Assembly: GCF_003952025.1 (NCBI RefSeq)
Contig: NZ_QXGI01000002.1
Location: 416,669 to 480,668, forward strand
From: Bifidobacterium castoris
GTDB lineage: Bacteria; Actinomycetota; Actinomycetes; Actinomycetales; Bifidobacteriaceae
Direction of reading: 5' to 3'
Length of the DNA stretch: 64,000 bases
The translations under genes and the position numbers were made by a program. Positions 38,265-48,770 of this stretch are shown in pieces. The notes beneath the pieces were generated by a model that saw only the letters and a program-made list of their open reading frames with translations, was not told where the DNA came from and ran no database searches. How positions within the stretch are numbered: position 1 is the stretch's first letter; every line of letters begins with the position of its first letter.

Positions 38265-38542
38265 CCGCCGGCGCATGCATCGAGCCGGCCGCGTCGTGCG
38301 CCGGCGCGGCTGTGCCGTGCGTCAGCGGCGGCGTTGCGCCGTTTCCGGTTAACGTCGTTAAGCAATGAGCACCCCGCGCATCGCGTCGGCGGGGCCGGGA
38401 TATCGGCGTGCGGCACTGTCTTATTTCGTGAGTAGGGTGTGTGTTCTGTGAAGCGTTGCAAACGTATGCCGACTGATGGCGGCCCGGACGGCGCCCCCGC
38501 AGCACGCGCGCTTTGCAGAAGATGATGATGAAAGGACCAACA
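38265..38542. promoter_or_regulatory. Intergenic region upstream of pgi
   Basis: About 280 bases between manC and pgi without coding content. It holds short T-rich stretches near 38420 that may carry the pgi promoter, but I cannot point to convincing -10 and -35 boxes. An AAAGGA site (38531-38536) precedes pgi. Confidence 0.3.
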
Positions 38543-40240
38543 ATGGCAATCAATCCTCCAGTCGACGCCACCCAGACCGAGGCGTGGGCCAAGCTGCAGC
38601 GTCACTACGACGACATGCAGACCGAAGGCGTCGACCTCAAGCAGTGGTTCGCCGAGGACGAGAACCGTGTGGATGCGCTGTCCTTCGACGCGGGCACGCT
38701 GCATTTCGATCTTTCCAAGAACCTGATCAAGCCGGAGACGCTCAAGCTGTTCGCCGAGCTCGCCGATGAGGTCAAGCTCGCCGAGCGCACCGAGCAGATG
38801 TACACCGGCGTGCACATCAACAACACCGAGGACCGCGCCGTGCTGCACACCGCGCTGCGCCGTCCGGCCGAGGACGAGGGCAAGTACGTCGTCGACGGCC
38901 AGGACGCCGTCAAGGACGTCCGTGAGACCCTCGATCGCATGTACGCCTTCGCCGAGAAGGTCCGCAGCGGCGAATGGAAGGGCGTCACCAGCAAGGAGAT
39001 CGACACCGTCGTCAACATCGGCATCGGCGGCTCCGACCTGGGCCCCGTCATGGCGTACGAGGCGCTCAAGCCCTTCGCGGACGCCGGCATCAAGGCGCGC
39101 TACGTCTCCAACATCGACCCGAACGACATCGCCGAGAAGACGCGCGACCTCGATCCGGAGACCACGCTCTTCGTCGTCGTCTCCAAGACCTTCGGCACGC
39201 TCGAGACGCTGACGAACGCGCGTGAGGCGCGCGCATGGCTCCTCGAGGAGCTGCAGGCCTCCGGCGCGATCGACGGCACCGGCGAATCCAAGGCCGAGGC
39301 CGTGGAGAAGCATTTCGTCGCCGTCTCCACGAACCTCGAGCGCGTCAAGGAATTCGGCATCGACCCGAAGAACGCCTTCGGCTTCTGGGATTGGGTCGGC
39401 GGCCGCTACTCCGTCGATTCCGCCGTCGGCCTGACGCTGGCGATCGTCTTCGGACCGGCCCGTTTCGAGGAGTTCCTCAACGGCTTCCACCAGATCGACG
39501 AGTACTTCAAGAACACGCCGTTCGAGAAGAACGTCGTCGTGCTCATGGGCATGCTCAACGTCTGGTACCGCAACTTCTACAAGGTCGCCTCGCACGCGGT
39601 GCTCCCGTACGACCAGTACCTGCACCGTTTCCCGGCGTACCTGCAGCAGCTGACGATGGAATCCAACGGCAAGTCCGTGCGCTGGGACGGCACCCCGGTG
39701 ACGACCGAGACCGGCGAGATCTTCTGGGGCGAGCCGGGCACGAACGGCCAGCACGCGTTCTTCCAGCTGATCCACCAGGGCACGCAGCTCATCCCGGCCG
39801 ACTTCATCGCCTTCGCGAACACGCCGAACCCGCTCAAGGACGGCGACCAGGACATGCACGAGCTGCTGCTCGGCAACTACTTCGCGCAGACGAAGGCGCT
39901 CGCCTTCGGCAAGACCGCCGACGAAGTGCGCGCCGAGGGCACGCCCGAGGACATCGTCCCGGCCCGCGTGTTCACCGGCAACCGCCCGACGACGTCGATC
40001 ATGGGCGTCCGTCTCGATCCGTTCGCGCTCGGCGAGCTGATCGCGCTCTACGAGCACATCACCTTCGTCGAAGGCACCGTCTGGGGCCTCGACTCCTACG
40101 ATCAGTGGGGCGTCGAGCTCGGCAAGCAGCTCGCGAAGGAGATCACGCCGGCGATCTCGCAGAACGACGAGGCGCTCGCCGCCCAGGATGCGTCCACGCG
40201 CAGCCTGATCAACTTCTACCGCAAGGTCCGCGAGTTCTGA
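38543..40240 (+). CDS. pgi: Glucose-6-phosphate isomerase
   Basis: Interconverts glucose-6-phosphate and fructose-6-phosphate; in bifidobacteria it feeds the fructose-6-phosphate (bifid) shunt. The 565-residue protein has [63 protein letters not shown] and the C-terminal signature [23 protein letters not shown] 38543 follows AAAGGA. Codon use is strongly biased, as expected for a highly expressed gene. Confidence 0.98.
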   Translation: MAINPPVDATQTEAWAKLQRHYDDMQTEGVDLKQWFAEDENRVDALSFDAGTLHFDLSKNLIKPETLKLFAELADEVKLAERTEQMYTGVHINNTEDRAVLHTALRRPAEDEGKYVVDGQDAVKDVRETLDRMYAFAEKVRSGEWKGVTSKEIDTVVNIGIGGSDLGPVMAYEALKPFADAGIKARYVSNIDPNDIAEKTRDLDPETTLFVVVSKTFGTLETLTNAREARAWLLEELQASGAIDGTGESKAEAVEKHFVAVSTNLERVKEFGIDPKNAFGFWDWVGGRYSVDSAVGLTLAIVFGPARFEEFLNGFHQIDEYFKNTPFEKNVVVLMGMLNVWYRNFYKVASHAVLPYDQYLHRFPAYLQQLTMESNGKSVRWDGTPVTTETGEIFWGEPGTNGQHAFFQLIHQGTQLIPADFIAFANTPNPLKDGDQDMHELLLGNYFAQTKALAFGKTADEVRAEGTPEDIVPARVFTGNRPTTSIMGVRLDPFALGELIALYEHITFVEGTVWGLDSYDQWGVELGKQLAKEITPAISQNDEALAAQDASTRSLINFYRKVREF

Positions 40241-40366
40241 TCCGCATCCCGCGCCGCGACGGCGGCTGCGGCCGCGGCTGACCAGCGGTTGTGGCCGCTG
40301 CTGCGGTGGCTGAGCGGCGGCTGACCTGCGGTTGCTGCGGCGGCAATGGCCGCCGACTGATGCATA

Positions 40367-40401
40367 AGGTGCATGGCCCAGTATGGGCTGTGCACCTTTT
40401 T
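40367..40401 (+). terminator. Terminator downstream of pgi
   Basis: A stem of about 14 bp with two mismatches (40367-40380 with 40384-40397) is followed by TTTTT. The 125 bases between the pgi stop and this hairpin are GC-rich GGCTG/GCGGC repeats without coding content; beyond it, to rplS at 40644, I see only a possible TACAAT -10 near 40458. Confidence 0.75.
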
Positions 40402-40643
40402 GCGTTCTCCGACTGCTCCGATTGGCCGATGCCGTCGGGACTGTTCATGGCCGTGTGTACAATACCGAACGTTGTGCCGATGCATGGGGTGCCGCATAAC
40501 CCCGCGCATCTTCAGGTCCAGCCGGACATGACTTTCGGCGGATCGGCAGCGTGGGCCGCAGCGGCCTGCGGAATCCAGGCGGCGTCGATGTGACCGCCGC
40601 CCCAACCACTGCGCTGATATGCGGCAGCGAGCGAGGAACAACC

Positions 40644-41009
40644 ATGGTTAACGCTATTGAGGCATTCGACGCCAAGCACATGAAGCCGGCCGACGAGATC
40701 CCGGCGTTCCGTCCGGGCGACACCGTCGACGTGAACGTGAAGATCAAGGAAGGCAACAACTCCCGTATCCAGACCTTCACCGGCGTGGTGATCGCCCGTC
40801 AGGGCGCGGGCGTTCGCGAGACCTTCGTCGTGCGCAAGATCAGCTTCGGCACCGGCGTCGAGCGTCGCTTCCCGCTGCACTCCCCGTCGATCGACTCGAT
40901 CAAGGTCGTCCGTCGTGGCCGCGTGCGTCGCGCGAAGCTCTACTACCTGCGCAACCTGCGCGGTAAGGCCGCCCGCATCGTCGAGCGTCGCGACAACTCC
41001 GCCAAGTGA
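40644..41009 (+). CDS. rplS: 50S ribosomal protein L19
   Basis: A 121-residue ribosomal protein at the 30S-50S interface. Family motifs: [52 protein letters not shown] and [19 protein letters not shown]. The ATG at 40644 is preceded by GAGGAAC. In many bacteria rplS follows trmD; here it is about 37 kb away from trmD and has its own terminator. Confidence 0.98.
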   Translation: MVNAIEAFDAKHMKPADEIPAFRPGDTVDVNVKIKEGNNSRIQTFTGVVIARQGAGVRETFVVRKISFGTGVERRFPLHSPSIDSIKVVRRGRVRRAKLYYLRNLRGKAARIVERRDNSAK

Positions 41010-41063
41010 GTACGGCCGCGCGCGTCGACCTTCGGCCGTCGGCGGCGCGCGTGCATAGTCGTG

Positions 41064-41092
41064 GAGGATCCGCATTCGCGGGTCCTCTTTTT
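41064..41092 (+). terminator. Terminator after rplS
   Basis: A 10-bp stem with one G-T pair (41064-41073 with 41078-41087, loop ATTC) is followed by five T (41088-41092), 54 bases past the rplS stop. Confidence 0.92.
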
Positions 41093-41248
41093 GTTATCGA
41101 CGCCGATGATTCCGTCCGTGGCGGAATGTGACTGGGCTTGTGCGTGAGGTCATCCGTTATGCCATCGATGTCATACAATGGCGTACAGCGCAGCCGCGCC
41201 TTCGGGACGCGGATGCGGCGAGCACGGCAGCCAACAGTCAGGAGATCC

Positions 41249-41989
41249 ATGCGCAACGATTCGTCAGCCGAGGGCGCCCCTATGGGAGGCGAAGGCGCAT
41301 CCATGCAGCCGCAGGGCGGCGCCGGCCGCGGCGATGCGCACGGCGCTCGGCATGCCAGCCAACCCAAGCAGGATGCGAAGTTCACGGTGCGCGATTTCCT
41401 GTTATGGTGCGCGCTGCCGATCGCCGTCGTCGTGTTGATGCGCGTGTTCCTGTTCGGCATGTACGTCATCCCGTCGAAGTCGATGGAGGATACGATCGTT
41501 CCCGGCGACCGCGTCGTGACGACGAAGCTCGCGCCGCGCGTCACCAAGCTCAAGCGAGGCGACATCGTCGTCTTCAAGGACCCTGCGAATTGGCTCGCCG
41601 ATGAACAGACGACGTTCTCGAGCGATTACCTGATCAAACGACTCATCGGTCTGCCGGGCGACATCGTCGAATGCGACGGCAACGGCGCGCCGGTCGTCAT
41701 CAACGGCGTCGCCATCGACGAGACGTCGTACATCAAGCCGGGCACCCAGCCGAGCGCCTTCCCGTTCAAAGTGACCGTCACGCCGGGGCACGTGTTCGTG
41801 ATGGGCGACAACCGTTCGAATTCCGCGGATTCCCGATACCATCAGAACGACGGCGACAACGGGCTCGTGCCGATCAGCGACATCGTCGGCGTCGCCTTCG
41901 CACGGTACTGGCCGCTCAACCGGATCGGCTGGCTGAGCGCGCATCACGACGTCTTCGCCGACGTGCCGTCCCGCGAGACAAGCGAGTGA
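41249..41989 (+). CDS. lepB: Signal peptidase I
   Basis: Membrane serine peptidase that removes signal peptides from secreted proteins. The 246-residue protein has one membrane segment at about 54-72 (FLLWCALPIAVVVLMRVFLF), the catalytic Ser S78 in PSKSMEDT and the general base Lys K130 in YLIKRLIGLPGD; box E is GHVFVMGDNRSNSADSR. The N-terminal 45 residues are polar and Gly-rich. AGGAG precedes ATG 41249. Followed by rnhB, a conserved pair. Confidence 0.95.
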   Translation: MRNDSSAEGAPMGGEGASMQPQGGAGRGDAHGARHASQPKQDAKFTVRDFLLWCALPIAVVVLMRVFLFGMYVIPSKSMEDTIVPGDRVVTTKLAPRVTKLKRGDIVVFKDPANWLADEQTTFSSDYLIKRLIGLPGDIVECDGNGAPVVINGVAIDETSYIKPGTQPSAFPFKVTVTPGHVFVMGDNRSNSADSRYHQNDGDNGLVPISDIVGVAFARYWPLNRIGWLSAHHDVFADVPSRETSE

Positions 41990-42135
41990 CGTTTCACGTG
42001 AATCACGAGTGGCGGCTGCGGCGGGTCGGTCGCGGCGACGGTCGTGCGGAGTGATTGTGATGGACGATTGCGTGGAACGGTCGCGATGGGCGGTCGTGCG
42101 GCGCGGTTGCCGCAACAATCAGAAAAGAGGATGGG

Positions 42136-42837
42136 ATGAGCATTTCCGCGGTGCCGACGTTTGAGCTCGAGCGGGGGCTCGCGGCGGATGGATACGATGT
42201 CATCGTCGGATTCGACGAAGTGGGGCGCGGATCGCTCGCCGGGCCGGTCATGGTCGGCGCCGCCGCGTTCCGCGCCGTGGACCTCGATCGCGCGGAGCAG
42301 TCGGTGCCGCAGTATCTGGCGGATTCGAAGATGCTGACCGAGCATCGGCGCGAGGCGCTCTACGAGCCGCTGCGGACGTGGGCGGACGCATACGCGATCG
42401 GCGCGGCGACGAATCAGGAGATCGACGAATGGGGGATCGCGCACGCCCTCGGCGTAGCCGCGCTGCGTGCGCTCGACAAGGCCGAACGCGCGCTCGGCGT
42501 CGTCGAAGGCGGTGAAGCGCGCGTCGGCGCGATCCTCGACGGGCCGAACGACTACATCACGAAGGCGCTCGGATCGTTCGAGGCGCCGCTCGTTCCGGTG
42601 CCCGCTCACGTCGTCACCCAGGTCAAAGGCGATCAGCGGTGCCGCTCGGTCGCCGCCGCGGCCGTGCTCGCGAAGGTGACGCGTGACCGACTCATGGTCG
42701 CGCTTGCGGAGGAGAACCCCGACTATGCGCGCTACGGGTGGGCGCACAACAAAGGCTACGGTTCGCAGGCGCATCGCGCAGCGATCGCCGAATACGGCCC
42801 GAGCGACCTGCACCGCCTCAGCTGGAAACTGACGTGA
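42136..42837 (+). CDS. rnhB: Ribonuclease HII
   Basis: Removes ribonucleotides from DNA by cutting the RNA strand of hybrids. The 233-residue protein has the catalytic D27-E28 in IVGFDEVGRGSLAGPV, the third acidic residue in ILDGPNDYI and KGDQRCRSVAAAAVLAKVTRD. The C-terminus holds WAHNKGYGSQAHRAAI. GAAAAGAGGA precedes ATG 42136. It follows lepB by 146 bases. Confidence 0.96.
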   Translation: MSISAVPTFELERGLAADGYDVIVGFDEVGRGSLAGPVMVGAAAFRAVDLDRAEQSVPQYLADSKMLTEHRREALYEPLRTWADAYAIGAATNQEIDEWGIAHALGVAALRALDKAERALGVVEGGEARVGAILDGPNDYITKALGSFEAPLVPVPAHVVTQVKGDQRCRSVAAAAVLAKVTRDRLMVALAEENPDYARYGWAHNKGYGSQAHRAAIAEYGPSDLHRLSWKLT

Positions 42838-43073
42838 GCGTCGCGTGTACCGGAAAGCTCCGATGGCCCGCATATGCCGATAGTCCACAAGTCCACATCG
42901 GTGGGATGTACGCGGCGCGGGCGCATCGTCGCCGCGCGGTCGCTGCCGGCCGCGCTCGCGGGCGGCAGCGACCGGATGCATCATCCTTAAGGCTGAGATA
43001 TGCGCGGGCTGCGCGGCGAAGTCATCCCGATGCATGATGGTCGCGCCATCGGCCCGACCATACTGTGGCAACC

Positions 43074-43964
43074 ATGAACGTACAGAACCCGTCACAGCAA
43101 TTCAGCGCCAACGATGCGCCGTCGGCGAAGCAGCCGCGCGCCGTGCACACGCAGCAGGGGGCGCCGACGCCGGTGCTCCACGGCATCGACCTCGTCATGC
43201 ACTACAACGCGACGTCCCGCAGCACGATCCAGCCGGGGCAGCCGCCGGCGCTCAACCATGCGAGTTTCCTCGTCGGCGAAGGCGAGCGCGTGGCGATCAT
43301 GGGACCATCGGGATCGGGCAAGTCGACGCTGCTGCATGTGCTCGCCGGTATCACGAAGCCGACGACCGGCCGTGTGATGTTCCGCGGCGCCGACATCGAT
43401 CGCATCAGCGAGGCCGAACGCACACGGTTGCGCCGTCAGGCCTTCGGATTCGTCTTCCAATCGGGGCAGCTGCTGCCGGAACTGCCGGCCGTCGAGAACG
43501 TCGCGCTGCCGCTCATGCTGTCCGGCATGCCATACCGCGAAGCCACCGACCGCGCCGTCTCCTGGCTGGAGCGCATCGGTCTGCGCCATCTGATGTTCAG
43601 CCGTCCCGGCGAGATGAGCGGCGGCCAGATGCAGCGCGTCGCGATCGCGCGTGCGCTGTGCGTGAACCCGGCGATCATCTTCGCAGACGAACCGACCGGC
43701 GCGCTCGACCAGAACACCGGCCGCGGCGTCATGCAGCTGCTGATGGCGGCCGCCGCCGCGAACAACGCCGCCGTCGTGCTCGTCACGCACGATCCGAACA
43801 TCGCCGCCTTCTGCGGCCGCACCGTCCATATGCGCGACGGCATCGTGCTCGACGCGGCGAACCAGCGGATGGGCGGCGCATCGGCGGCGGCCGGCTCCGG
43901 CGCCGCCGTCCCCGTCGCTGCTGGCGCCGCATTTGCGCGCAATCCTTCGCAAGGAGTCGCATGA
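43074..43964 (+). CDS. ABC transporter ATP-binding protein (MacB/LolD-like)
   Basis: A 296-residue ABC ATPase of the type that pairs with FtsX-like permeases. Walker A is MGPSGSGKST, the Q-loop follows FVFQSGQLLPELPAVENV, the signature is MSGGQMQRVAIARAL, and Walker B is AIIFADEPTGALD with the H-loop in VLVTHDPN. The first 35 residues are polar and disordered, and the tail is Ala-rich. Its stop overlaps the start of the permease gene (ATGA). Such pairs export peptides, antibiotics or lipoproteins, or act as mechanotransmitters; the substrate is unknown. GTG 43065 is an alternative start. Confidence 0.9.
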   Translation: MNVQNPSQQFSANDAPSAKQPRAVHTQQGAPTPVLHGIDLVMHYNATSRSTIQPGQPPALNHASFLVGEGERVAIMGPSGSGKSTLLHVLAGITKPTTGRVMFRGADIDRISEAERTRLRRQAFGFVFQSGQLLPELPAVENVALPLMLSGMPYREATDRAVSWLERIGLRHLMFSRPGEMSGGQMQRVAIARALCVNPAIIFADEPTGALDQNTGRGVMQLLMAAAAANNAAVVLVTHDPNIAAFCGRTVHMRDGIVLDAANQRMGGASAAAGSGAAVPVAAGAAFARNPSQGVA

Positions 43965-45616
43965 TGAACACGTTTGCTCTCTGGAGATTGTTCCACCGCG
44001 GTTCGCTCGGCATCGCGCGGTCGCTGCGCACTGTGCGGCGGGACGCGCGGCCGGACACGCGGCCGGCGGCGAATGCGCAGCCGACGACCACGGTGTCGGA
44101 GCAGCCATCGCCGGCATCGGCGACTGGCGCTGTGAACATGGACGCGACGGTTGCGTCATCGACGGAGGATGCGGCGATGGCGGCGGCCGCCGCCATCGAT
44201 GCAGCGGCCATCAACGCAGCAGCCACGGCGAGCGCGCAGCCCGTGCGCGCACGTCGTCGCGGCGGCGGCGACTTCACCGGGATGCTCGCCGTCATCGCCT
44301 TCGCCGCCGCGACGGCGATCTTCCTCACCGTCCTCGGCGGCCTGCACGGCTTCATCTGGCGTGCGTCACCCGACCATACGGCGGGCTGCATGTTCGATGC
44401 GGCGCGCTGCACATCGCACGCGAACGTGAGCACGGACGGCACGCTCTACGTGACGCTCGCGGTCTTCGCATGCGTGCTGCTCATCGTCCCGTTCACGACG
44501 CTCGCCGGATCGGCGGCCAGATTGGCGGCGACCCGACGCGACGAACGCCTCGCGACGCTGAGGCTCGTCGGCGCGACCGTCTCGCAGGTCACATGCCTGA
44601 CGGCCTTCGAGGCGGTCAGCCAGGCGGTGCTCGGCGCGCTCATCGGCATCGGCGGGTACTTCGCGATCATGCCGCTCATCATGACGCTCACCTTCGAGAA
44701 CCGCCGCTTCACCTTCGAACAGCTGTGGGTCGGCCCCGCCGCGCTCATCGGCACCGTGGCCGGCGTCGCGCTGCTCGCGCTCGTCTCCGCGCTGCTTACG
44801 TTGCGCCGCGTCGCGATCACGCCGCTCGGCGTCACCGCGCGTCAGGGCTCGACGCTGCCGAGCGGATGGCGCGCCGTCATCTTCGTCGTCGTGCTCATCG
44901 GCGGATTCGTCGTGCTCAACAGCCTGCAACTGTTCGCGCAGGCCGGCAGGATCGTCGTCTACGCGATCGTCTTCGGCACCATCGGCGGCTGCTTCATGCT
45001 GCTCAACCTCATCGGTTCGTGGATCGTGACGTCCATCGCGAAAGCGCGCGTCCGCCGCCCGAAGAACGCGGCCGCCATGATCGCGATGCGCAGAATCCTC
45101 GACAATCCGAAACGCGCATGGCGCAACGTCTCCGGCATCGCGCTCGCCGTGTTCATCGCCGGCATCACGTCGGTATGCGGCATCCTCGCCGCCGGCGACA
45201 ACGCGGATCCCGAAGCGGTGACGCTGATGCACGACATCGCGCTCGGCGGCACGCTGACACTCGTGTTCGCGGCCGTGCTCGCCGCGGTCAGCTCGGGCAT
45301 CATGCAGTCGGCGAACGTGTACGACCAGGCGGCGGAATACCACATGCTCATCCTCGAAGGCACCGACGCGCGCACGTTGCGCCATGCACGGTTCAGCGAA
45401 GTGCTCACGCCGCTCAACACGGTCATCATCGTGGCGGCCGGATGCTCGATGTTCCTGATGCTGCCGCTGCTGGGCTCCGCGCTCACCGCGCCGGCGGTGC
45501 TGCTGCGGTTCGCGCTCGGCATCGCGCTGTGCTATGCGCTCGTCAGCGTCGGCGCCCTGTGCGCGAACCGGACGGCGGCGCGTCTCGACACGATCAGCCG
45601 CCGTCGCGACGACTGA
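43964..45616 (+). CDS. FtsX-like ABC transporter permease
   Basis: A 550-residue membrane protein. TM1 is at about 108-130 (MLAVIAFAAATAIFLTVLGG), followed by a short extracellular loop with two Cys (AGCMFDAARC), a first FtsX core (ATRRDERLATLRLVGATVSQ, the conserved coupling segment, with TM segments to about 300) and a second set (residues 300-545). The first 100 residues are cytosolic and Ala/Thr-rich, with a nearly pure Ala stretch (AAMAAAAAIDAAAINAAATA), which is unusual. AAGGAG lies before ATGATG (43961/43964). Partner of the preceding ATPase. Confidence 0.85.
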   Translation: MNTFALWRLFHRGSLGIARSLRTVRRDARPDTRPAANAQPTTTVSEQPSPASATGAVNMDATVASSTEDAAMAAAAAIDAAAINAAATASAQPVRARRRGGGDFTGMLAVIAFAAATAIFLTVLGGLHGFIWRASPDHTAGCMFDAARCTSHANVSTDGTLYVTLAVFACVLLIVPFTTLAGSAARLAATRRDERLATLRLVGATVSQVTCLTAFEAVSQAVLGALIGIGGYFAIMPLIMTLTFENRRFTFEQLWVGPAALIGTVAGVALLALVSALLTLRRVAITPLGVTARQGSTLPSGWRAVIFVVVLIGGFVVLNSLQLFAQAGRIVVYAIVFGTIGGCFMLLNLIGSWIVTSIAKARVRRPKNAAAMIAMRRILDNPKRAWRNVSGIALAVFIAGITSVCGILAAGDNADPEAVTLMHDIALGGTLTLVFAAVLAAVSSGIMQSANVYDQAAEYHMLILEGTDARTLRHARFSEVLTPLNTVIIVAAGCSMFLMLPLLGSALTAPAVLLRFALGIALCYALVSVGALCANRTAARLDTISRRRDD

Positions 45617-45749
45617 TTGGGACGAGGCGACGGGCGGGACGACGGCCGCGTATGCGCAGGCGCCGATGGTCGTCGCGATGGAGGCTGCCGTCCGCTTGGG
45701 GCATCCGCTGCCGCGGTCGGTTTGCGGCGCTCGCGGATCGCTCGTCGCG

Positions 45750-46694
45750 TCAGCTCAGGATCGCCGCGATGATCGCGATGAAGATCGGGCTCGTCACCGT
45801 CGAGACGAGGATGCCGTCGCGCGCGAAGGTGAGGCCCACGTTGTAGCGCGCCGCGTAATTGTAGACGTTCTGGCCGGTCGGCAGCGCGGCGAGCACGACG
45901 CATGCGTACAGCACCGGGCCACGGAAGCCCATCACGAAATAGGCGAGCAGGAACGCGATGATCGGCATCACGACGTTCTTCAGCACGGCGACGGTGACGA
46001 TCGCCGGACGGTTGCTCTTGTTCTGCATCGGCTTCGTGCCGTGCAGCGACATGCCGAAGGCCATCAGGATCATCGGAACCGCGGACGCGCCGATCATGCT
46101 GATCGGGTTGCGGATGTAGTCGGGCACGACTGCGAAACCGAACTTCGCATTGAGCAGCGAGACGAGGATGCCGAGCACCGTGCCGATGAGCAGCGGCTGA
46201 TGCAGCGGCTGCTTGAGGATCGTCTTCGCCGAGACCTGGCCCTTCGTCGTCGCATCGAGCACCGTCAGGCCGATCGGTGTGAACACCGCCTGCTGCATGA
46301 CGAGGATCGGCGCGACGAGCGCGGGGTTGCCGAGGATGTAGGTGGCGATCGGCAGACCGATGTTGTTCGAGTTCAGATACAGGGAGTTGAGGACGCCGAT
46401 CGTCGCGTCGGGCGCCTTCAGACGGAAGAAGCACGCGTTGAGGAGCAGGAAGACGACGCCCACGGCCACGGCCGAGAAGAACGCGACGAAGATCGACGGG
46501 TGGAAGATTTCGCCCAGTTTCTCGTCGGCGAGGATGTCGAACATCAGGCAGGGGCTTGCGACGAAGAAGCTCAGGCGGTTGAGCACGTACTGCGCCTGCG
46601 GGCCGCCGATCCGCATGCGCGCGGCGACATAGCCGACCGCGATCACGATGCCGATGACGCAGAATCCTTCCATCGCGCTGATCAAGCCCGTCAT
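45750..46694 (-). CDS. AEC-family transporter 2
   Basis: A 314-residue membrane protein of the auxin efflux carrier family, with about ten membrane segments. Visible motifs are FCVIGIVIAVGYVAARMRIG at the N-terminus, LNSLYLNSNNIGLPIATYIL (family N-x-G motif) and LAALPTGQNVYNYAARY in the C-terminal bundle. It is only distantly similar to the AEC protein at 35567-36577. The substrate is probably an organic acid, but this is inferred from the family only. ATG 46694 follows GGAGC. Confidence 0.88.
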   Translation of the reverse strand: MTGLISAMEGFCVIGIVIAVGYVAARMRIGGPQAQYVLNRLSFFVASPCLMFDILADEKLGEIFHPSIFVAFFSAVAVGVVFLLLNACFFRLKAPDATIGVLNSLYLNSNNIGLPIATYILGNPALVAPILVMQQAVFTPIGLTVLDATTKGQVSAKTILKQPLHQPLLIGTVLGILVSLLNAKFGFAVVPDYIRNPISMIGASAVPMILMAFGMSLHGTKPMQNKSNRPAIVTVAVLKNVVMPIIAFLLAYFVMGFRGPVLYACVVLAALPTGQNVYNYAARYNVGLTFARDGILVSTVTSPIFIAIIAAILS

Positions 46695-47429
46695 GACGCT
46701 CCTTTACTCGTGTGCCCGGGGTTACTCGGGCGGGGTCGGTTGTGCGGCGGCTCCCGTCGGGTCGGGCGGTTGCCTCGCCCGTCCGCGTACCGCGTGCGGC
46801 TGTCGTGCGGGTGCGGCTGTTGCGCGCCTCCGCTCGCTCGTCCCCTCCGTGTGGGTGCGTGCCGCGGGTGCGTGCCGTGTTGGTGCGCGGTCCGGTACGA
46901 TTGCGGCCCGGAGTCGCCGGACGGAATAGGCGGCTGGCTGCCGACCCCACACCGTACGCGTTGCCGACTCCCCGCATCCGACCGTACGTTCGCCCAACTC
47001 AGTGTGTCACCTCCGGCCCACATCGCGCGCCATTTGTTTCAAAACGGCGCGCACTCGCGTCCCATTTCATCCTGTGCGCCGATGGTGCGCTCCACTAAGG
47101 CCCCTGTTTCCGTCACGTTCCGTCGACCGTGCCGATGGTCCGTTCCGTAGCGTCTCGTTCTGTCGCTGGTGCCGACGGATTGTCCCGCACAGACCCAAGC
47201 TTCCGTCCCGTTTCGTCGGCGTCGTCGGCGGATTGGCCCGCTAGGGGGGGGCTGGTCCGCGGGTGGTTTCGTCGACCTGACCGATAGTCCGACCTGCAGG
47301 CTGGTCCGCTGCGCCGCCCATCTGCCCGCACTGCGGTCGCGATGGTCGCCACGCCGGCTCAACTGTTACGATATGTGCGGACGATAACAGTATGGCTCAC
47401 GCAAATGCGCCTTGTATCTGGAGATTTCG
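46695..47429. repeat. Non-coding region with degenerate ~50-bp repeat units upstream of dapE
   Basis: About 735 bases without a supported gene. The part from 47060 to 47290 is made of diverged units of about 50 bases, such as those starting near 47060, 47109 and 47204, with the core CGTCCCGTTTCGTCG and GCCGATGGTCCG. The same unit returns downstream of dapE. A run of eight G lies at 47244-47251. The rest (46700-47050) shows no clear structure. Confidence 0.6.
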
Positions 47430-48761
47430 ATGACTTCCAACTCCGCTGCCGCCGCTTCCGCATCCAACGAACCGGCCTCCACTGCCGCGACCGCATCGGC
47501 CACGACCTCCACGACCTCCGCGACCTCCGCGGCCCCCGCTGCTTCCGCCACCTCGACGCCGATTCCCGCCGTGCCGCGGATCGCAATCGATCCGGCCGCG
47601 AGCGACCAGCAGAACCTCAACGATCTGATGGCGCAGGTGATGGGCGTGTACTCGGTGAGCGATGACGAGGGGCCGCTCACGGACATGGTCGAGGCGTTCC
47701 TGCGTGCGCAGCCGCATCTGACGGTGCGCCGCCACGGCGACACGCTCGTCGCGTCCACGGACTTCGGCAAGGCGCATCGCGTCGTGCTCGCCGGCCACTT
47801 GGACACGGTGCCGGTCATCGGCAACTTCCCGCCGCTGTGGCTCGAACCCGGCGACCCGCTGATCCGCGAGGACGTCGCCGTCGCCCATCCGCGCGAGCGT
47901 GTGCTGTGGGGGCGCGGCGCGACCGACATGAAGGGCTCCGACGCGGTGCTGCTGTTCCTGGCCGCCACGTTGACCGATCCGAAGTACGACCTGACCTTCG
48001 TCTTCTATGACCATGAGGAGGTCGCCGCCGAGAAGAACGGCCTGCGCAAGGTCGTCGAGGCGCATCCCGATTGGATCGTCGGCGATTTCGCGATCATCGG
48101 CGAACCCACCGATTGCGGCATCGAGGGCGGTTGCAACGGCACGATGCGCTTCGACGTCGTCGCGCACGGCGTGGCCGCGCATTCGGCGCGCGCATGGATG
48201 GGCGATAATGCGATCCACAAGGCCGCCGAGATCCTCAACCGGCTCAACGCCTATGAGAACAAGGCGATCGACGTGGACGGCCTGACCTACCAGGAGGGGC
48301 TCAACGCGACGCTGATTTCCGGCGGCAACGGCACGAACGTCATCCCCGACGAATGCCGCGTCCATGTGAACTACCGTTTCGCCCCGGATAAGACGCTGAC
48401 GGAGGCGAAGGCGCTGATGATGGGGGCCGATTGCGGCGCCGAGCTCGGCAACGGCGAGCATGTCGCGACCGGCGGCGTGTTCGAGGGCTTCGGCATCGAG
48501 ATGAAGGACGAGTCGCCGTCCGCGCGTCCCGGCATGGACGATCCGCTTGTGCAGTCGCTCGTCGAACTCGTGCGGGAACGCACCGGCCGTGAGCCGTTGG
48601 CGAAGCTCGGTTGGACCGACGTGGCGCGTTTCTCGCAGCTCGGCATCCCCGCTGTGAACCTGGGTGCCGGCAGCCCGCTGCTGGCGCACAAGCACGATGA
48701 ACAGCTGCCCGAAACCGACCTGACACTCATGGCCGGCATCCTCACCGACTGGCTGAGCTGA
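47430..48761 (+). CDS. dapE: Succinyl-diaminopimelate desuccinylase
   Basis: Releases succinate from N-succinyl-LL-diaminopimelate in lysine and peptidoglycan precursor synthesis. The 443-residue M20 metallopeptidase has VLAGHLDTVPVIGN (zinc His and Asp), GRGATDMKGSDAV (bridging Asp), FYDHEEVAAEKNGL (catalytic Glu), GEPTDCGIEGGCNGTMRF and a C-terminal GAGSPLLAHKHDEQL (zinc His). The first 46 residues are an Ala/Ser/Thr-rich tail not seen in typical DapE. ATG 47430 follows CTGGAG. Repeat units flank the gene on both sides. Confidence 0.93.
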   Translation: MTSNSAAAASASNEPASTAATASATTSTTSATSAAPAASATSTPIPAVPRIAIDPAASDQQNLNDLMAQVMGVYSVSDDEGPLTDMVEAFLRAQPHLTVRRHGDTLVASTDFGKAHRVVLAGHLDTVPVIGNFPPLWLEPGDPLIREDVAVAHPRERVLWGRGATDMKGSDAVLLFLAATLTDPKYDLTFVFYDHEEVAAEKNGLRKVVEAHPDWIVGDFAIIGEPTDCGIEGGCNGTMRFDVVAHGVAAHSARAWMGDNAIHKAAEILNRLNAYENKAIDVDGLTYQEGLNATLISGGNGTNVIPDECRVHVNYRFAPDKTLTEAKALMMGADCGAELGNGEHVATGGVFEGFGIEMKDESPSARPGMDDPLVQSLVELVRERTGREPLAKLGWTDVARFSQLGIPAVNLGAGSPLLAHKHDEQLPETDLTLMAGILTDWLS

Positions 48762-48770
48762 CTCTGCGTC

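Noticed and set aside
47244-47251. Run of eight G considered as a contingency tract
   Set aside because: It is part of a degenerate intergenic repeat, about 180 bases before dapE, with no frame depending on it.
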